Shown: positions 1-14,200 of the stretch, in pieces
Position numbering within the stretch: position 1 is the first letter of the stretch
Layout: each line of letters begins with the position of its first letter
DNA from: Helicoverpa zea
Taxonomy: Eukaryota; Arthropoda; Insecta; Lepidoptera; Noctuidae
Assembly: GCF_022581195.2 (NCBI RefSeq)
Contig: NC_061455.1
Location: 9,628,189-9,692,188, forward strand
Direction: 5' to 3'
Length of the DNA stretch: 64,000 nucleotides
Notes under the pieces: model-generated
What the model saw: the letters and a program-made list of their open reading frames with translations, nothing else
Databases searched by the model: none
Told to the model about the DNA's origin: nothing
Position numbers and translations under genes: made by a program

Positions 1-3000
1 TGATCAGTTGACAGCTGTCAGTTTTCAAGGGAGAATTACAGTTGTTTGTAATGACTGACTTTTATATGGTGTTCTAATTTTCTCACATTTTTATTCTATT
101 TACTTTATTTGAAAAAATCATTTTTTTATTTTTACGTATTTTTCTTTTTTCTTCGTGTTAATGAACATATATTAACCAGTATATTAACGCATTTCATTTA
201 ATGTGATTATGAACGACACACCCGATATAATAATAGGTACCTGAGCATACGCCTATTTGGCTGACTTGTGACGTCACTATGGTCATTGGACGGCTTTTCA
301 AACATAACATGTAAAGTCACTTATCAGCTTTCAAACCCGTGAAATCTAAGTTTCCAGTCTACGTATACATTTTTCTGTTAATAAGCTCGGACAAGTTTCA
401 CAAAAATTGCTTTAATACAACTTTCGCGTTTATAATATTATTATTAATTACTAATAGGATTAGTAGTATATCTTGTAACTTAATCGATACTTGTTTCTAA
501 TGTAATGACTAATTATTTAGAAATTGCGTCGAAAACGAATTCTCTGAAACTTTGAGTCATAGCTACTTAATGTTATCCTAGTTTAACAAAATACATTTCA
601 AAGTAGTCCCTGCTGTCTCAAGTTACAATACAAACAGATTAACTAAACAATTAATCAATTAACTGTTATCCATATTTCCTTTTCACAAAGCGGATTTGCT
701 TTTCGAACAATACTTCCATTATGAACAAACCAACAAATCAACTTAATCTAGACTTTTGTATTGTTTCAAAAGAACTTTCTCCAGCTACTTATATAGGTTA
801 GGTCTACTGGAAGAATTTAGCCGAAATAGAAAAAAAAAACATTTAGTAAATGTTTCTAGAGGAATTCAGTAATTGGGTTTCTCGTTATAACTTCGCGTTA
901 TGAACAATGATTTTTTATTAATAAATATTAAAAGGTGATGTTAGTCCATTGTTCAAACTAGGCAGGCATACAAAGGAGTATTCACAATGGCGCACTAAAC
1001 TGCTATATGTGAATCAATCAATTCCTTTGTTTGTACTACGCAGGCAACGCAGGTTAATATTTCTAAAGGTTTGTACAAATCGAATGCGCACTGTGTTTTA
1101 TCACTCACTGTGTAAACACAAATTCGTAAATAAAATATTTTACACAAATATTAATAAAACGAAAATTACTCTTTTCAAAGAGCCCGGAGGCATACCATGA
1201 CGTGCTTTTGCCATCACTGTTCAGGACAGAGACAGAACTAGGTGCAATATAATACATATATTAACTGATGTTTATGACTCTTTTTCACAAAATGTATATC
1301 ATGGCGACTTCTGCCATTTATTTACATATTCACAATACATATAAAAACTATCCTAGTAAAACAAAAAAAAAATACTTAAACTAAAAAGTGTCAAAAAATT
1401 GGCGACTGATCAATTGAATGACCAAGGCATCATTAGCTAATTGAATTTGTGATTGAATTACACCACATGTCAGTTGTGTCATCTTCTCATAATATGATTA
1501 CCTGTTACATGCGATTTAATTATATATTCCAAAGTTTTTATACATGCTTAGATCTTTAGAGTAAACCAATCGCTCGCCAAATGATCGTAACTTTCCGGGA
1601 AAGGCTTATAGGTTCTTTCTTCAGGTTTCTGATATATGTAGTTGGAACGTGGAAAACACTAAGTGTTAGAAAAGGATAGGACTTCGAAATGTCATTTTAC
1701 TTAGGTAAATTATCATTTATACCCTAATGAAATAACCCGTTACTGAAAGTGCTGAAAGTAATAAAATTTATCATCTCTTTAGTTAGTTTCTGCCTATTTG
1801 AATTACAGGTAAATTAGAGTAGAGTAATTTGTGATGAGCAACTGTTTAGAACGGGCGCGTTAAATAAATATAAGCTTTCAGCCAGCTCTTTGATAGATAG
1901 ACTCAGTTTGGTTCACTATCCGCCTCTGTTTAATTATGTAATGTACTCACAAAATATTGTCAAAGACTTTTATTTAAAACTTGAAAAACTAAAATGAGAA
2001 TTAGCTGTTTGATTTGCAAATTCATAGAATAGGAAAGATTATTTCATGGAATTATGAAATAGACCAAAGGAAATGTGGTGTAAATATATTAGATCCTGTA
2101 CCTGATATTATTATAAAACCCACAACGTTGCTAAGGTAAGTTTGGCGTAAAAGGAAAGAATTAAGTAAGTAATATTTTGCGTTGCTAATATTCAAACTGC
2201 ATAAGAAGAGGCTTCTATATTAGGATAGTTTCAAACTGATAAAAAACTTGAACTAAGTACGAAGACGTAAAACTTAAAATTAGTTGGCAAAGCTTTACGT
2301 ACGATGTCTGTATCAATATCCTAATAGGATGATACGTTTAAACTTTGAATTGAGGAGATGTAATGAGTTTGTATAGGTACTTGTGAATGTCTTTTGCATA
2401 TTAGGAACATGACTATGAATGAATCAAACTTATCTGGCCCATATTATTAAAGCTCCATTTTAGATCCCTAACTGTAACCTAAGGTTCATACTCCTAAATT
2501 AACAACCACGCTATTTACTTCAGTGACTCGGGTCACGCAAAATGTACCGAAACAAATATTATTTTTAAATTAATCGTAGAGCGTGCTAATTTATGAGTTA
2601 CAAAATTGAACGAAAAGTACACAAATAAGTATGTAAGTGTACGTAACGTGAGCCAGGTATTTTCGTAAGCCACATAAAGTTTGTTAACTAAATATGTGTG
2701 GATAGGTTCGCTGGTAAAGCTTTTGATGCTGGCAGATTTCAGCAAACATTACTGGTTTGGTTGGAGCTCAGTTTATAAAAATATTTAGACTTATCTGCGC
2801 TTTAATAAGGTCAAAGTTATTGTTTTAATTGGAATTTGGGAATTATTTATCGAAGGTTGTTAAGTGGTCGTAAAAGGTAGAATGATATTATAGCTAGCTT
2901 GGTTTATCATTGTGCTATTAATCACTGCTATACAATTGATAAGTAGGCACGTACCCACAGCAGTAACTACAGGCTTTAGCTTTAGATTACCGCTGGGCTG

Positions 3001-4759
3001 ACAATGCAATACAATTGCCTCGCAAACCAATCTAATGACTATTACGAGTATGTATGGCTAATCATTGGTCAGCTCCACATTTCCTTTGGGTTCCACATTC
3101 ATATCATGGCAGAGGGGACTATAGTTGTTTGATAACTTGTGATTGCTATTTTATTGCCCTACGAATTGCCTTATTTTCTTCTGAAGTTTGACGTTGATCG
3201 CTCACAGTTGTTTTGCTGCGTTGCATAAAAGTTTTCACATATGTATGTCGCAGTGAAAAAGTTTTTGTAAATGAGTCTCACTCACTTTCAATAATTCTTC
3301 GCTAGGGCGGTTTTGGTGTGCGAAATTAGATCCAACCAATCAATTGGTCCAAAATCTGTGCTTAGACAAGATATAAGCTTGAGTATTGTTCTAGTCTAGG
3401 CAGATTATCGGCTTTAGTCTTGATTGTACGCCTCCTTGTTAACATAAGGTATCGGGGACTTGATACTGAGGACGCAATAGTGATTTCAAAAGTTCTCCTT
3501 ATTATTTGAAATGGTTATTAATGTTATTTATTAAATCAAAATTTTTGGCAATATGTCTAAGATAAATACGCAATGCTAGAAGCGGCTGTTACACACCAGT
3601 GCAAATACAAACAAAAATGAACAGTGTAAACTTGGTCATCGCAAAAATATCTTAAAAATAAGAAGGCTGTAACATCAAGATCAAAGCTTTTTAAAACGAG
3701 AGGGAGGAAGGATATTGCAAGTGTTTATTAAAAATGAAGGAAACTTGAGAGGCTTTGAATGATCACAAGAGAGTGTACTTTATCTTGACCTGGCTCGGTG
3801 TGAAGAATTGAACAAAATATCGAGTGCGTTAAAAGCAACCCTCTTGTCGCTCTTGCTTTTTGCACAAACTGGTCAAACGGAACCTAAATTATTTTGTGAA
3901 AAAATCACGCTCTTTGGCTTACCACTTAAAAGGTTACAGTGGGAGGTCAATTTTGAATGAGCTTATGTTATTCTATACGCAATGGTATTAATCGATTTCA
4001 AAATGCATAGTAAATCGTTAAGTTTCTTCCAATTCATAAGTGTGTGATTTATCAGTAATTTCTTATAGAAGAAGAAATCACAATAGATCAAAAGTATTAA
4101 TTTTACTTCATTTGTTTTAATGAGCTCCAGTTCTGTGTATTAATGTAAATTAATGTAAACTGTGCTGATATCTAGTACAGTTTCATGAACTCATGTAATA
4201 ATGAACATTTTCACGAGTTGCCTAAAATCTATTCAAGTTTTTGGGTAAAAAAGCCATATTGTTACGGAAGACGATATAGTTACCTGGTTATGGAAGACAT
4301 AAAGTTAGGTATTGTTTAACAAACAATTACTTTATGTAAGACTTCTGACATAGGAAACTGTTGTTGTACATTAAAGAAAAACGTGGTATTTTAGTTTCTT
4401 TGAAAAAAACAAAAGTGTACAAAATTAATATCTAGTATTATGTTCGTGGTAGAGCAGCGCCAAGTTCTTTAGGAATTAATAAAATAAATATTTAAAATCA
4501 AAATGTTTTATTGTGTAACCAAATGCTGGGTTACAGGTTACCCCGATAACCAATAAAAATATTTTTATTGCGTTTACCTACTTACGCATGAAATGAAAAG
4601 ATTCGTACAGAAAACTACGACTAACTTCAAGAACAACAACAGTGTATTAAAATCAAAGCAAGTAAGTTTGATGTAGGTATGTAACACAAGAAAGTACTTA
4701 CATAGTTTTTCTAAGAAGCTGCACTGCCATCTAGTGAAAAACTCGCAAGGCGACATTAA
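1..4759. other. upstream intergenic DNA, no gene recognised
   Basis: This is AT-rich sequence with only short, scattered ORFs of up to about 80 codons that look like chance frames. I see no recognisable protein, RNA gene or clear repeat family. Regulatory elements for ed may lie here but none can be named from sequence alone. Confidence 0.6.
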
Positions 4760-5203
4760 AAACGGCGCGTTGTTGCCACTTCATTCCTGGACAAGACAAG
4801 GCAAACTTTATTATCTGTCCGTTTCACTCTGTTCGTGGTGCCGTCTCTGTCTCGCGCGCCGCTTTGTGATTTGAAATTTATTCAGCCTTGGGCTAACCGT
4901 CGCCCGCGTACAACGTGTCCTACATGTTCGCCCCGAACGGAAATTTCGCGCCAAAGTTTACATTCAGGATTGGAAAATGAGATTATGTTTTGAAGTGCAT
5001 CAAGTTTGAAAGTGTGGAAACTGCTCGTTCTAGTCAATTAAACTGATTAAAGTGTATCGGCCAACAGAAGTGTAAACGTTTACTTTGTGTGTGCGATGCA
5101 TAACAGTTAAGTTGGAGTTAAGCACTTATTAAAACTGTGCATGATGGGCGCATAAGATTTGTTTCCCAGTGTATAATTGATAGAAAGTATTCGGACTGCC
5201 AAC
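4760..5203 (+). promoter_or_regulatory. ed: probable promoter and 5' leader of ed, with upstream ORFs
   Basis: Composition shifts from AT-rich to more balanced, CpG-containing DNA at about 4760-4930, directly ahead of the ed start codon. I see no convincing TATA box or initiator, so the transcription start is not fixed. If the leader starts before about 4920 it carries four short upstream ORFs: 4924-4980, 4977-5009, 5096-5110 and 5141-5155. The first two overlap as ATGA. Leader introns cannot be excluded. Confidence 0.45.
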
Positions 5204-5255
5204 ATGGGGACCAATCGGCTGCTTTCACCATTTACTTTGCTGCTGATTTGTACAG
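5204..5255 (+). CDS. ed: ed exon 1: start codon and signal peptide
   Basis: The ATG at 5204 has A at -3 and G at +4, a favourable context. It opens a 17-codon stretch, MGTNRL followed by a hydrophobic run (FTLLLIC). A GTAAGC donor follows at 5256. The exon ends in phase 1, and the split codon G|CG gives Ala18, joining exon 2 in frame. The combined N-terminus reads as a signal peptide with likely cleavage after VRA (residue 24). This exon is the least certain because it is short and lies 37 kb from exon 2. A second possible start lies directly upstream of exon 2 at 42553. Confidence 0.75.
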
Positions 5256-8200
5256 GTAAGCGGAGCTACCTACTTACTTTCTGAGTCACCTTAGCCGAGC
5301 ACGCCAGCGCTGCGTCGCTGTATCAACAAGCAAGCGAGGCCTGTGTGCTAAGGTGTAACTATAAGCAGCACAGCTACACATGTGTGCGTTTGTTGACTCT
5401 TTAAACCGTATGCTGGGGAGGCTGCTATACCTTTGTGAATAGGGTAAGAGATAAACCATTCGCGCTCGGGCCCCATACACCGCAACAACTGCTTAGATTT
5501 ATGTTTTAAGAACACGTTTTACATTTTCGGAGGAGGTTTACTTTGCTGTTTAATTAGAAAACATATTTACTAATACCTATTTACTTTATACAAAATGCTA
5601 TCTGTTTTAACAGACTGCAGAAGCGTAGTATTATTTTGCTTTGACGGACTAGTTAATTTTGCAAACCGTAATTCTTTATAAAATTGGTACGCGCAATGCG
5701 GTATACTTCCGTAAACGTGCTAACCTTTGAACAATGCATTTAAACTGTTAGAACGCTGGTTAGTATAAACTTTGCAATTTATTTTAATTGCACGTTGTAT
5801 ATTAGGTCACGTATAATTTTGTAAAAGAAGTTTGTCCTGTAGTGAAAAGGAAAGATAGGAAACTTGCTAAACTCAAACCCCGAAAGGAGATCCAGTTCTC
5901 AGTGCAGTTTTAAAATTTGGCTTTTTCGCTCAGAAACCGGTTAGTTAGGGTTTTGAAGTAATTACTAATTTACAAATAAATCATGCACAGTCAAAGATCA
6001 CAGACATAATTCCTAATCGAGTCCAGGTGCACAAATTCCATTTTTCGTCGTTAGTTAATGGCAGGAATTAGTCAATGACTTGCTCAGATAATGGGTATCG
6101 CATTGCTTATTGTATACCTGAGAATTATGTTCGACATCAATTAGGAATGCCAAAAGATATTTAAGAGGAAGCGAGGACTGATGGACACAGTACCTAATGA
6201 ATAATATTTCAATTATAGCCTGAATAATGTGACTGTAGCTTCACATAAGCAGGTGGTCGGTTAAGATTTTTGCAAACTACGGAGTCATTTTTAAGGAAAA
6301 CTGTGGTTATTTAATAATAAGGGCTTGTTATGAAAAACCGCAGTTTTCTGCGAGAAGAGAAAGGGATATTATAAATTGCATATCAAATAAATAATCGCCT
6401 ATCAATTAATACTCATCATTTATATTCTTTTTTACATCAAATAACTTAGTTCACTACAAATAAACTAAATGTTTAACAACACTCAAACTGCAGATAATTC
6501 GAAATTATACATCAATATGACATTGCTTTTTTTATTATAATGCAATACACTTAAATTTATTCTTGTACAAAAATACTACATACATAGCATTAATACTGAC
6601 TGCACAGCAAATTTTCCATATTTCATAGCAAAATAACTATCCCAGTCGCATATTAACCAGTAAGTACAACAAAACCTGTTCATCATATTTGTCTTAATTT
6701 TCAAGAAGCCATGCTCGACAAATTAAATGATTATTATAACAAAAAAATCCTGTCACATTGCATTATTTCTAAAAACAGAACAAATTAACTGAAAAAGGTT
6801 CGCGGCTTCGCGCGCTTTTTCGTCACTGGAGTGCAGAGTGGCGCGAGTGAGTAAGATAGAGTTCAATTAAAAAATATTGTATTAAAAATTGAAGCTAGTA
6901 ACGAAAACAAATCGCTGCAAAACCGACTCCACGTAGTCTTGTCTGCCCTACCCCTAGAGTGCAATTCAAAACCGCGTAGGCGCGGAGGGGCGAGGCGGCC
7001 TGCGAGCTGAGGAGCAGGTAATTTTAACGCTCGCCAACGCGGTTGAGGCTGGCCGGCTCGGCCGGCCAGTAAGCCGAAGCTGCGGTGGTGAGCGTGAAAA
7101 TCATCTGCGACGATAAGCTCGCATTTGACCGCCGGAGCCACGAAGCGCCGGAGCCGTGACAGAAGTGATGCTTGCTGCATGTTGCATGCTTACTTCCATG
7201 TTGCATGCCTGGTTACATGCTGCATGCCTGCTTTCATGCTTCAGGCTTGTTTGCATGCTTCTTACAGGAAAATAAAAATTCCAAAACTATGCCAAAAGAT
7301 GATTCTGACTATAAACATTCTGAAATATGATATTATAGTAGTAGCCTTTTAATGACTACTTATATGAAATGTATGCCAAAAGGAAATACTGACAATGACT
7401 GACAATGCACCAGCCCTATTTTTTTAAAGAACTATAGTATGTATATGCAAGCATATCATCGGACTTGCGATCCGACTCAAGTACGTGGCGCCAGCTGCAG
7501 AAGCTAAAAATGTTGCCTATTATTATTAGGGCAAAAAAGGAAACGTGTACGCCCCGCGAAAGCAAGACGCGCTTTAATAATTCAATAAATTACAATTTTG
7601 TATTTAATTTTATATTTTTTTGCTGGTCTCATTATGCCGTAATTAATAAATAATAAGATGACTGAGACAAATAAAATGCTGTTTCATTCTGAAAAACTGC
7701 TGTAAATAATATAAAAATAGAAGCTATATTTAAAAGAAAAAGAGTTAACATGTATAATGTGCATTAAGATTATTAGCTGTGCATTGATGAAAAAGCTTTT
7801 GCTTTAGGAAAAATCGCTGTACGCTGCGAAAATAAATTGTAGTGTGTTTAGTGATATTTTGAGTTGAATATTTTGCTGTGCAATCAGTAATTTTGATGGG
7901 AATTCGGAATCTTATTGCATAGAAAAAGGATATTTTTTGATTTGCGTTTAAATACTACCCGAAGAGAAAGAAATATTTGTAGTCGCTCGCTTGAATGCGT
8001 AAATTAGGCAACGCCATTGGTGCTGAGAGAGTGAAATCATGTTTATAGAAACCGGTTTTGATGCAGGTGTGCGCCGCTCGAGGTAGAGTAGGTCCACTAG
8101 TGGTCTTACCAAGTTATTTTAGTAGATCTTTTAATATTATTTGTTTCCAGCTATGCGTACCAATTAATCCACTTTTTACTAAAGCATGTGCGGGTACCTG

Positions 8201-11200
8201 GCGCTCCAAGTTACATGTATTAATTGCATGGAGTAAAGCTGATGAGAGTACTTAAAATAAATGGTTTATATTACTATCAAAAACCCTGGTTTCGTTGAAT
8301 ATGTCAAATAAAAGATTACAATATTAACCGCTCATATCGATGTGGTCAGTTTAATATCCTGCATTCATTTAAAATATTTTAATTTACCAATTTTGTTGGA
8401 ACTTGGCGTGTAAATAACAAGTAAAATATTCGAGCTTCTTATTACTCGGATCGCATTTTCATCACTCTGTATAAAATGATAAATATGCTGTTATGGATTT
8501 CAATTAATAGCTATCATAGCTTCTGTCTTCGACATTCCTCCTGCAGAAGCTGCTCGGTATGTTCATGGTTAAAAAAAATGCATGCAAAATGGAAAGCAAA
8601 ACGAGACAGATTCATTTAATTACAGAATGGATGAAGCAGACATAAATCTTACGTAGGAAGTGCTTAGAGCGATCATATTTTCCCGCAGGTCTTGCTCCGG
8701 CTTCCTGCTTAATTATATTTATAGAAGCTGCAGACAGTGCCGCATAGTCCAACAGCTTTAAATTGTTCTGGCGAACACGAAATTTCCTCACGATTGAGGT
8801 AAACTTTTACGGTTCAATGCATATAAGTCATCCATCTTTCCTAGGTTCGGTAAACATGCCAGACGCACTGCAAAATCGTGGCAGTCTCGAGTGCCCTGAA
8901 CACATTATTATATTGAACCCGCAGGCCATCGTACAATCCTTGAGTATATTAAACCCACAAGCTGCTTGGCTGCTTCTGTAGAATGTTTCGTATTGGACAT
9001 CTTAAATTCAGCTGAGCGACGAGTAAATGCTTCAGATAGCAATTGCTCTGCATCTTGCTTCTACGTCGGCATCTAGTTACATTATTATTCCAAGTGGACT
9101 GAAGACTGAAGTACTTACATTTAAGATTTGTCTTTGAAATCAGAACTAAGCAATGCTCTCGAATAGACCTTCGACTTTGATTAACAGCCAATATCTGAAA
9201 TGAGTTGCTTAATGCACTACATGCTATTGTCATTACCAATGGCAACATTGAAGCGTATCTCGTCATCACATTAGAGATGAGCTTGTATTGTCGAACCCCG
9301 CACTCAAGATTATTATTTTTAGAATCGCTTAGGGATCCCTCTACCTGAATGTGATACTATTGATGTGGGAGCTACAATCCCTCAATAAGCTCGTCTCAGT
9401 TTGTCATTCTGAACATAAATCGAGGCATGCGACATGAAGATGTATTAGTTGACTTGCTTGAGAATCAAGCATAACAACAAGGCAGTCTTGTTTTCTAGTT
9501 CTAACATTTTAAAAACTCAATCAGTACTTCAGTTTTGGCATTCTAGACTTCATACTGCAAATTCAATTTTGATCATGACCGATATGGATAGGTGATGTCC
9601 CATATTTAAATAACATTTAGTTTTCCTATTGCAAAATGTCACCCCGACAGTCGATGTCTGTTTTTACCACCCCAAGCACTCGACACACTTGATCATGGGT
9701 TTTTATTTGCACTTCTAGGTAGACGTGACACTTCTGTTTTTATAAGTAGGTACATCGCAAGCTTGTAACTGGCTTATACATTAAATATTGTTCCTGGATA
9801 TTCTGAATCCGTGAGAAATCAGTTTCTTTGGAACTCGTGAAAGCTTTGAAAAGATTCATTGTTGCGTAAATGAATGCGTAGACATTCAGACTTACAGGAA
9901 CATAAAAGAAGGAAGGCGACGCGAGGCGTGTCAACAAACTTTTCAAATTGTCCCAAAACTGTAGCCAAACAATTTACTGTGTTCGCAAAAATACTACCAC
10001 TTGACTTCTTAGATTATTAAAGGAGCTACTTACGTGCTGTGCAAAAACAAATAACTTTTATTGCTTAACTTTCCCACTCAGCAATCGCAGTTACAGTTCG
10101 TTTCAAAACTCCTTTAACTACCTTGGATTTTAATGAAGTAAACCAAAATAGCGAAGATATTTTTCTCTTTTTCATCTGGAATTCAATACTTAAACTAGCT
10201 CTACGTCCAATTCCATTTAACATAGCATAATACAGTGCATACGTATAGCAAGTTAGTGTACTTGAGACACGCGGCGCATATTGCCATTCTATTTTTGTAC
10301 TTAATATCCTTTCTGTCTCTATTCTCAGCGGCTCGGATCCGTACAAAATTATTCTTAAGTCTGATACTTCCAGTAACTCAATAAACTGTTCACTGTCAAG
10401 TCTGTTTCTATTTCTCTTGGGATTTAAATCTTGTAATCTTATGGCCGTCAATGAATGACTTTATGACAGCAATGACCTCGATAAAAGTTCTAAATTCCGG
10501 GAACTCTTTTTGTAGCTTGTCTGTTAACAAATAAGTCTTATTAGTATGAAATTTTAATTCAACAACAATAAGTATTTCATTCCCAACGGTTCGTTTGGCC
10601 GTCGTGGTTCAGTTCACAAGAAGCTCGTTTTCTTTTATTAGAGCCTCACAGGCGAACGAGGGCTTCCGTTTGCATGGGACTGATTGTCTACCGGTCCTTA
10701 TTCGCCATTGACTGACCCCGTCATGTCACTCTTCATGCGTGAAATAAACGCTCCGCATCAAATAACCCATATTTACCTGCTCCAGTAATTGCATTTACCT
10801 GATAAGCTCACGTGAAAAGAAAATGCACTACACGACCGATGATGGAAAATAATAATAATTGATAAAGTTATTTGGCACTTCAATTTAAACGTAATCTGGC
10901 ACCTAGCTTCTAACTTTCGTAACTCCAACACGTACCTTATTGTGTTAAATAATTATTTCCTTTCCAAATAAGTCAAAGCAATTTTCCTAAACTTCTGTAA
11001 ATTGGAGTATTACATTTAGTTTGCTAAATACATTACCGCGGCAGTCCTCGTAAAACTGTTCGCTTATAATTATTGTGTTAGGGTTCTAGGCATTTACTTG
11101 ATGAAAATATTTCCCCTTGTTTGTACTCCAACGATTTTAGCTCGAACTGTATCGTCAAAGGAGTTGGTGTTTCTTTTGATTTTCAAATCACAAGTTCATA

Positions 11201-14200
11201 CAATTTGTATCGGTATAACGATTAACTTAATGGATTTTTATATTGCCTTAGTTATTGACGAGCTACGAGAACTTGATATAAATTCTTCACTTTAATGAAT
11301 TGGATATCGACTCGAGACTTTTTAAATAGAATTGAATAAAGAACTTCAGTACGATATTTGTTTCATTCTTTATTTAATCAGTATAAAAAAAATGCTTAAA
11401 GTCGATTGGTTTTTTATGGTTTATCCGTAGCTGTTACCTAGCTTTTTTTAAAACCAAGAACGCCAATAGTATGTACCTATAGTATTGTAAGCAGGAGGGC
11501 TTACTTATATTTACAACATAATACCCTTCGAGCAGAATTAATTGTGCCCGAATATGTAACGAAGAGTTCGGTCGTTTATCAGGCGGAATCGTTTTTGGAT
11601 TCATTTGTATCTGTCCTCCTTACTTGAACCTTTCTTACTTTCCTATAAGTTAATTCTTTTAATTATCATCTTTCCAAGTATACAGAAAATGTTTATTATA
11701 TCAGCTAAATAAACTATCTCTTGCATAATCCAATAAATCGAGCGAAATGATAACACAATATGTCGGCAGTGAAGTTGGTTACAGTGCTCCTATTATTTTA
11801 CGAGACAACAGTAGCGCACATAATAAGCTCACTATGCCCCTAGCGGTACAAGACCTGCTGTCTAATGACTTACTCGGTATATACACGTACCAAGATTTTT
11901 GTTCACATACTTTCTTACATTCTCTTTATTTTTACATGATACGACACGTAATCCTCCGATCCAATTGGGTTTCCCTATAAATGTTATTCGGTTAACGAAT
12001 TGATCAAATATCGCGAAGATACAATTTGAACCTTCAGCTCTCGACGGTGCTGACTCACAATTTGTACATCTTATCGAAACTTAGTTAAGTCGATTTTAAT
12101 CTCGTTCCACGTTTTCATGATGTTTCGAAAACTAAACGAAAACATAGCGCCGGGCTTATCTTATTGCCCTGAAAGTTGTTTTAGCTTAGGAAAAGGTTGC
12201 TATTGTTGTTTTACGGAGGTGAAGGAAAACTAGCCATAGTCCCCTTTGGTTTTCCGCACTATATTGTAATCTGTTAAGTTCATACCAGCAAAGTAGTGCA
12301 GCTTTATCAACTAAAGCTTACCTTTAACGTGATAAATCTAATAAGTATGTATCAGTATGTCACATGAATAAAATATTAATGATATAGGAAGTCGTTGTTA
12401 CTTTAAAGTAACAACGACGAAGTTATATAAATGGAAGCAATTTTCCGTCATTATGGACATGACAGTCTATTTTTAAGTGCTTAAAATCTGTATTAAATTG
12501 GTACCATTAATTAACTTGGTTTACACCCACCTCGTATTGTAAATGACAGTTTCATTGATACGGTCAAACAAATAAATTTTCGTATTGAGAACGACTTTCT
12601 TGAATTTAAAATTGAATCAACGTGATAAATAAACTTTTAGCGGAATATTGCAACTTTTTAAATTTGAAATTAAAAGTATTGCAGTTACTGAACAGTTTCC
12701 CTCGTTAAACTTTCCATGAGAAAGTTAACAAATAACTCCAAACTAGTTTCGACGTTCAATGAGAATAAAAGTTCATCATTCATTAATACTTTGATGTTAT
12801 TTGATTGATACAAGGTAAACAGAATTTATGAGTATTATTAGGATAAATACAGTGATTATTCATTCTTCATAAAACAGCATCGTAATAGATACGTACCTAT
12901 ATGTATTTATAATACAAGCAATTTAATGAAGAAAAAATCGACTTCAGCTTCAGATTTTTTAGACCACAGATTGTGATCATGTTCTCGAACTTAGATCCAC
13001 AGGAATCTAAAAACGTTACAACCATCTTTCTTGTACTCCAGCAAGGTTATAGGATGTAAGGAGGAATTTCTATTGGCTAATTAACTTAACATTAAGCCTG
13101 TAGTGGCAACGGTCACAATAAGCCAATTAATCCGGCGATACGTGTCCAGTGTCCAACTGTAACATTCCATTGTGCAACAATTCATTGACAATAGTGACAC
13201 GAATCAGTTTCTGATCTGCTGTGTACAACGGGACAGAAAGGCGGCGTGCGTCACAATCGTGACAGTCAAGTTTTGAAATTAAAAACGTAAACAAAAGAAC
13301 GTCGATATTGCAATTTCGGTTTTGAACGTAGAATTTTCCTTTTAGACCACCGAGTTCACCGGACTATCTTGATGGTTACGAAATAACCTGGTAACCCCGA
13401 TCACGACTGTAAACTGCTTCAACTCATTTCAAGAATAATTAATACTAACCGGCGGTTTAGGGTTAACGAGAGTGATCATTATTAGCTCAGTTATTGACAA
13501 TTTGACGCGCACGTATCATATGAGCAGTCTGCATTTGATATCGAATTTAATAAGGTAATTGGTGGTTTTCATTTCATATTAAACATATAGCTATAATTAA
13601 TTCAAAACTTGTAATAGATAGGTAGGTACATGGATCTAACTAAATATATAACATTAGATAAAAGGATTTTACTCGGATATATTGAACTAACCCCGGGAGA
13701 TATGTAAGATGCGGAAATATCGCTAATTGGCTGATAAGCTAACATTAGCTTAATTTATGGGTTATAATATGATGATCAAACATAATAATATTCATGTGCT
13801 AACACCGCATAGTCATAATTACATTGATGTGACTTGACCTTATTTTTATAAAAGAAAATATGTCTATGATGAAATGATTATGATAACATGCGTCAGTAAT
13901 TATCATAATAACGATAATGGAAGCCGTTGCTGTAAACAAAAAATAACTGCTTTCTATTTTATATCAAGCATGACTTACCTCCACGAAACAGTTTACTTGG
14001 TAAATTAGTAGGCCTGTTTAAAATCGCGCTATTTAAATCTAGATCTACGAAGCCGGTTTTAACGATTATTTTCCTAAACTTACTGGGCCATATCATGTAA
14101 TTATATTGTATCACGCTAGCGTCGCGCGGCCAGTCGCCGTGCTGCTAAATATATGTACCAATGTACTCAAGATAGGATCCTGGGACTGTAATACCGCTAC

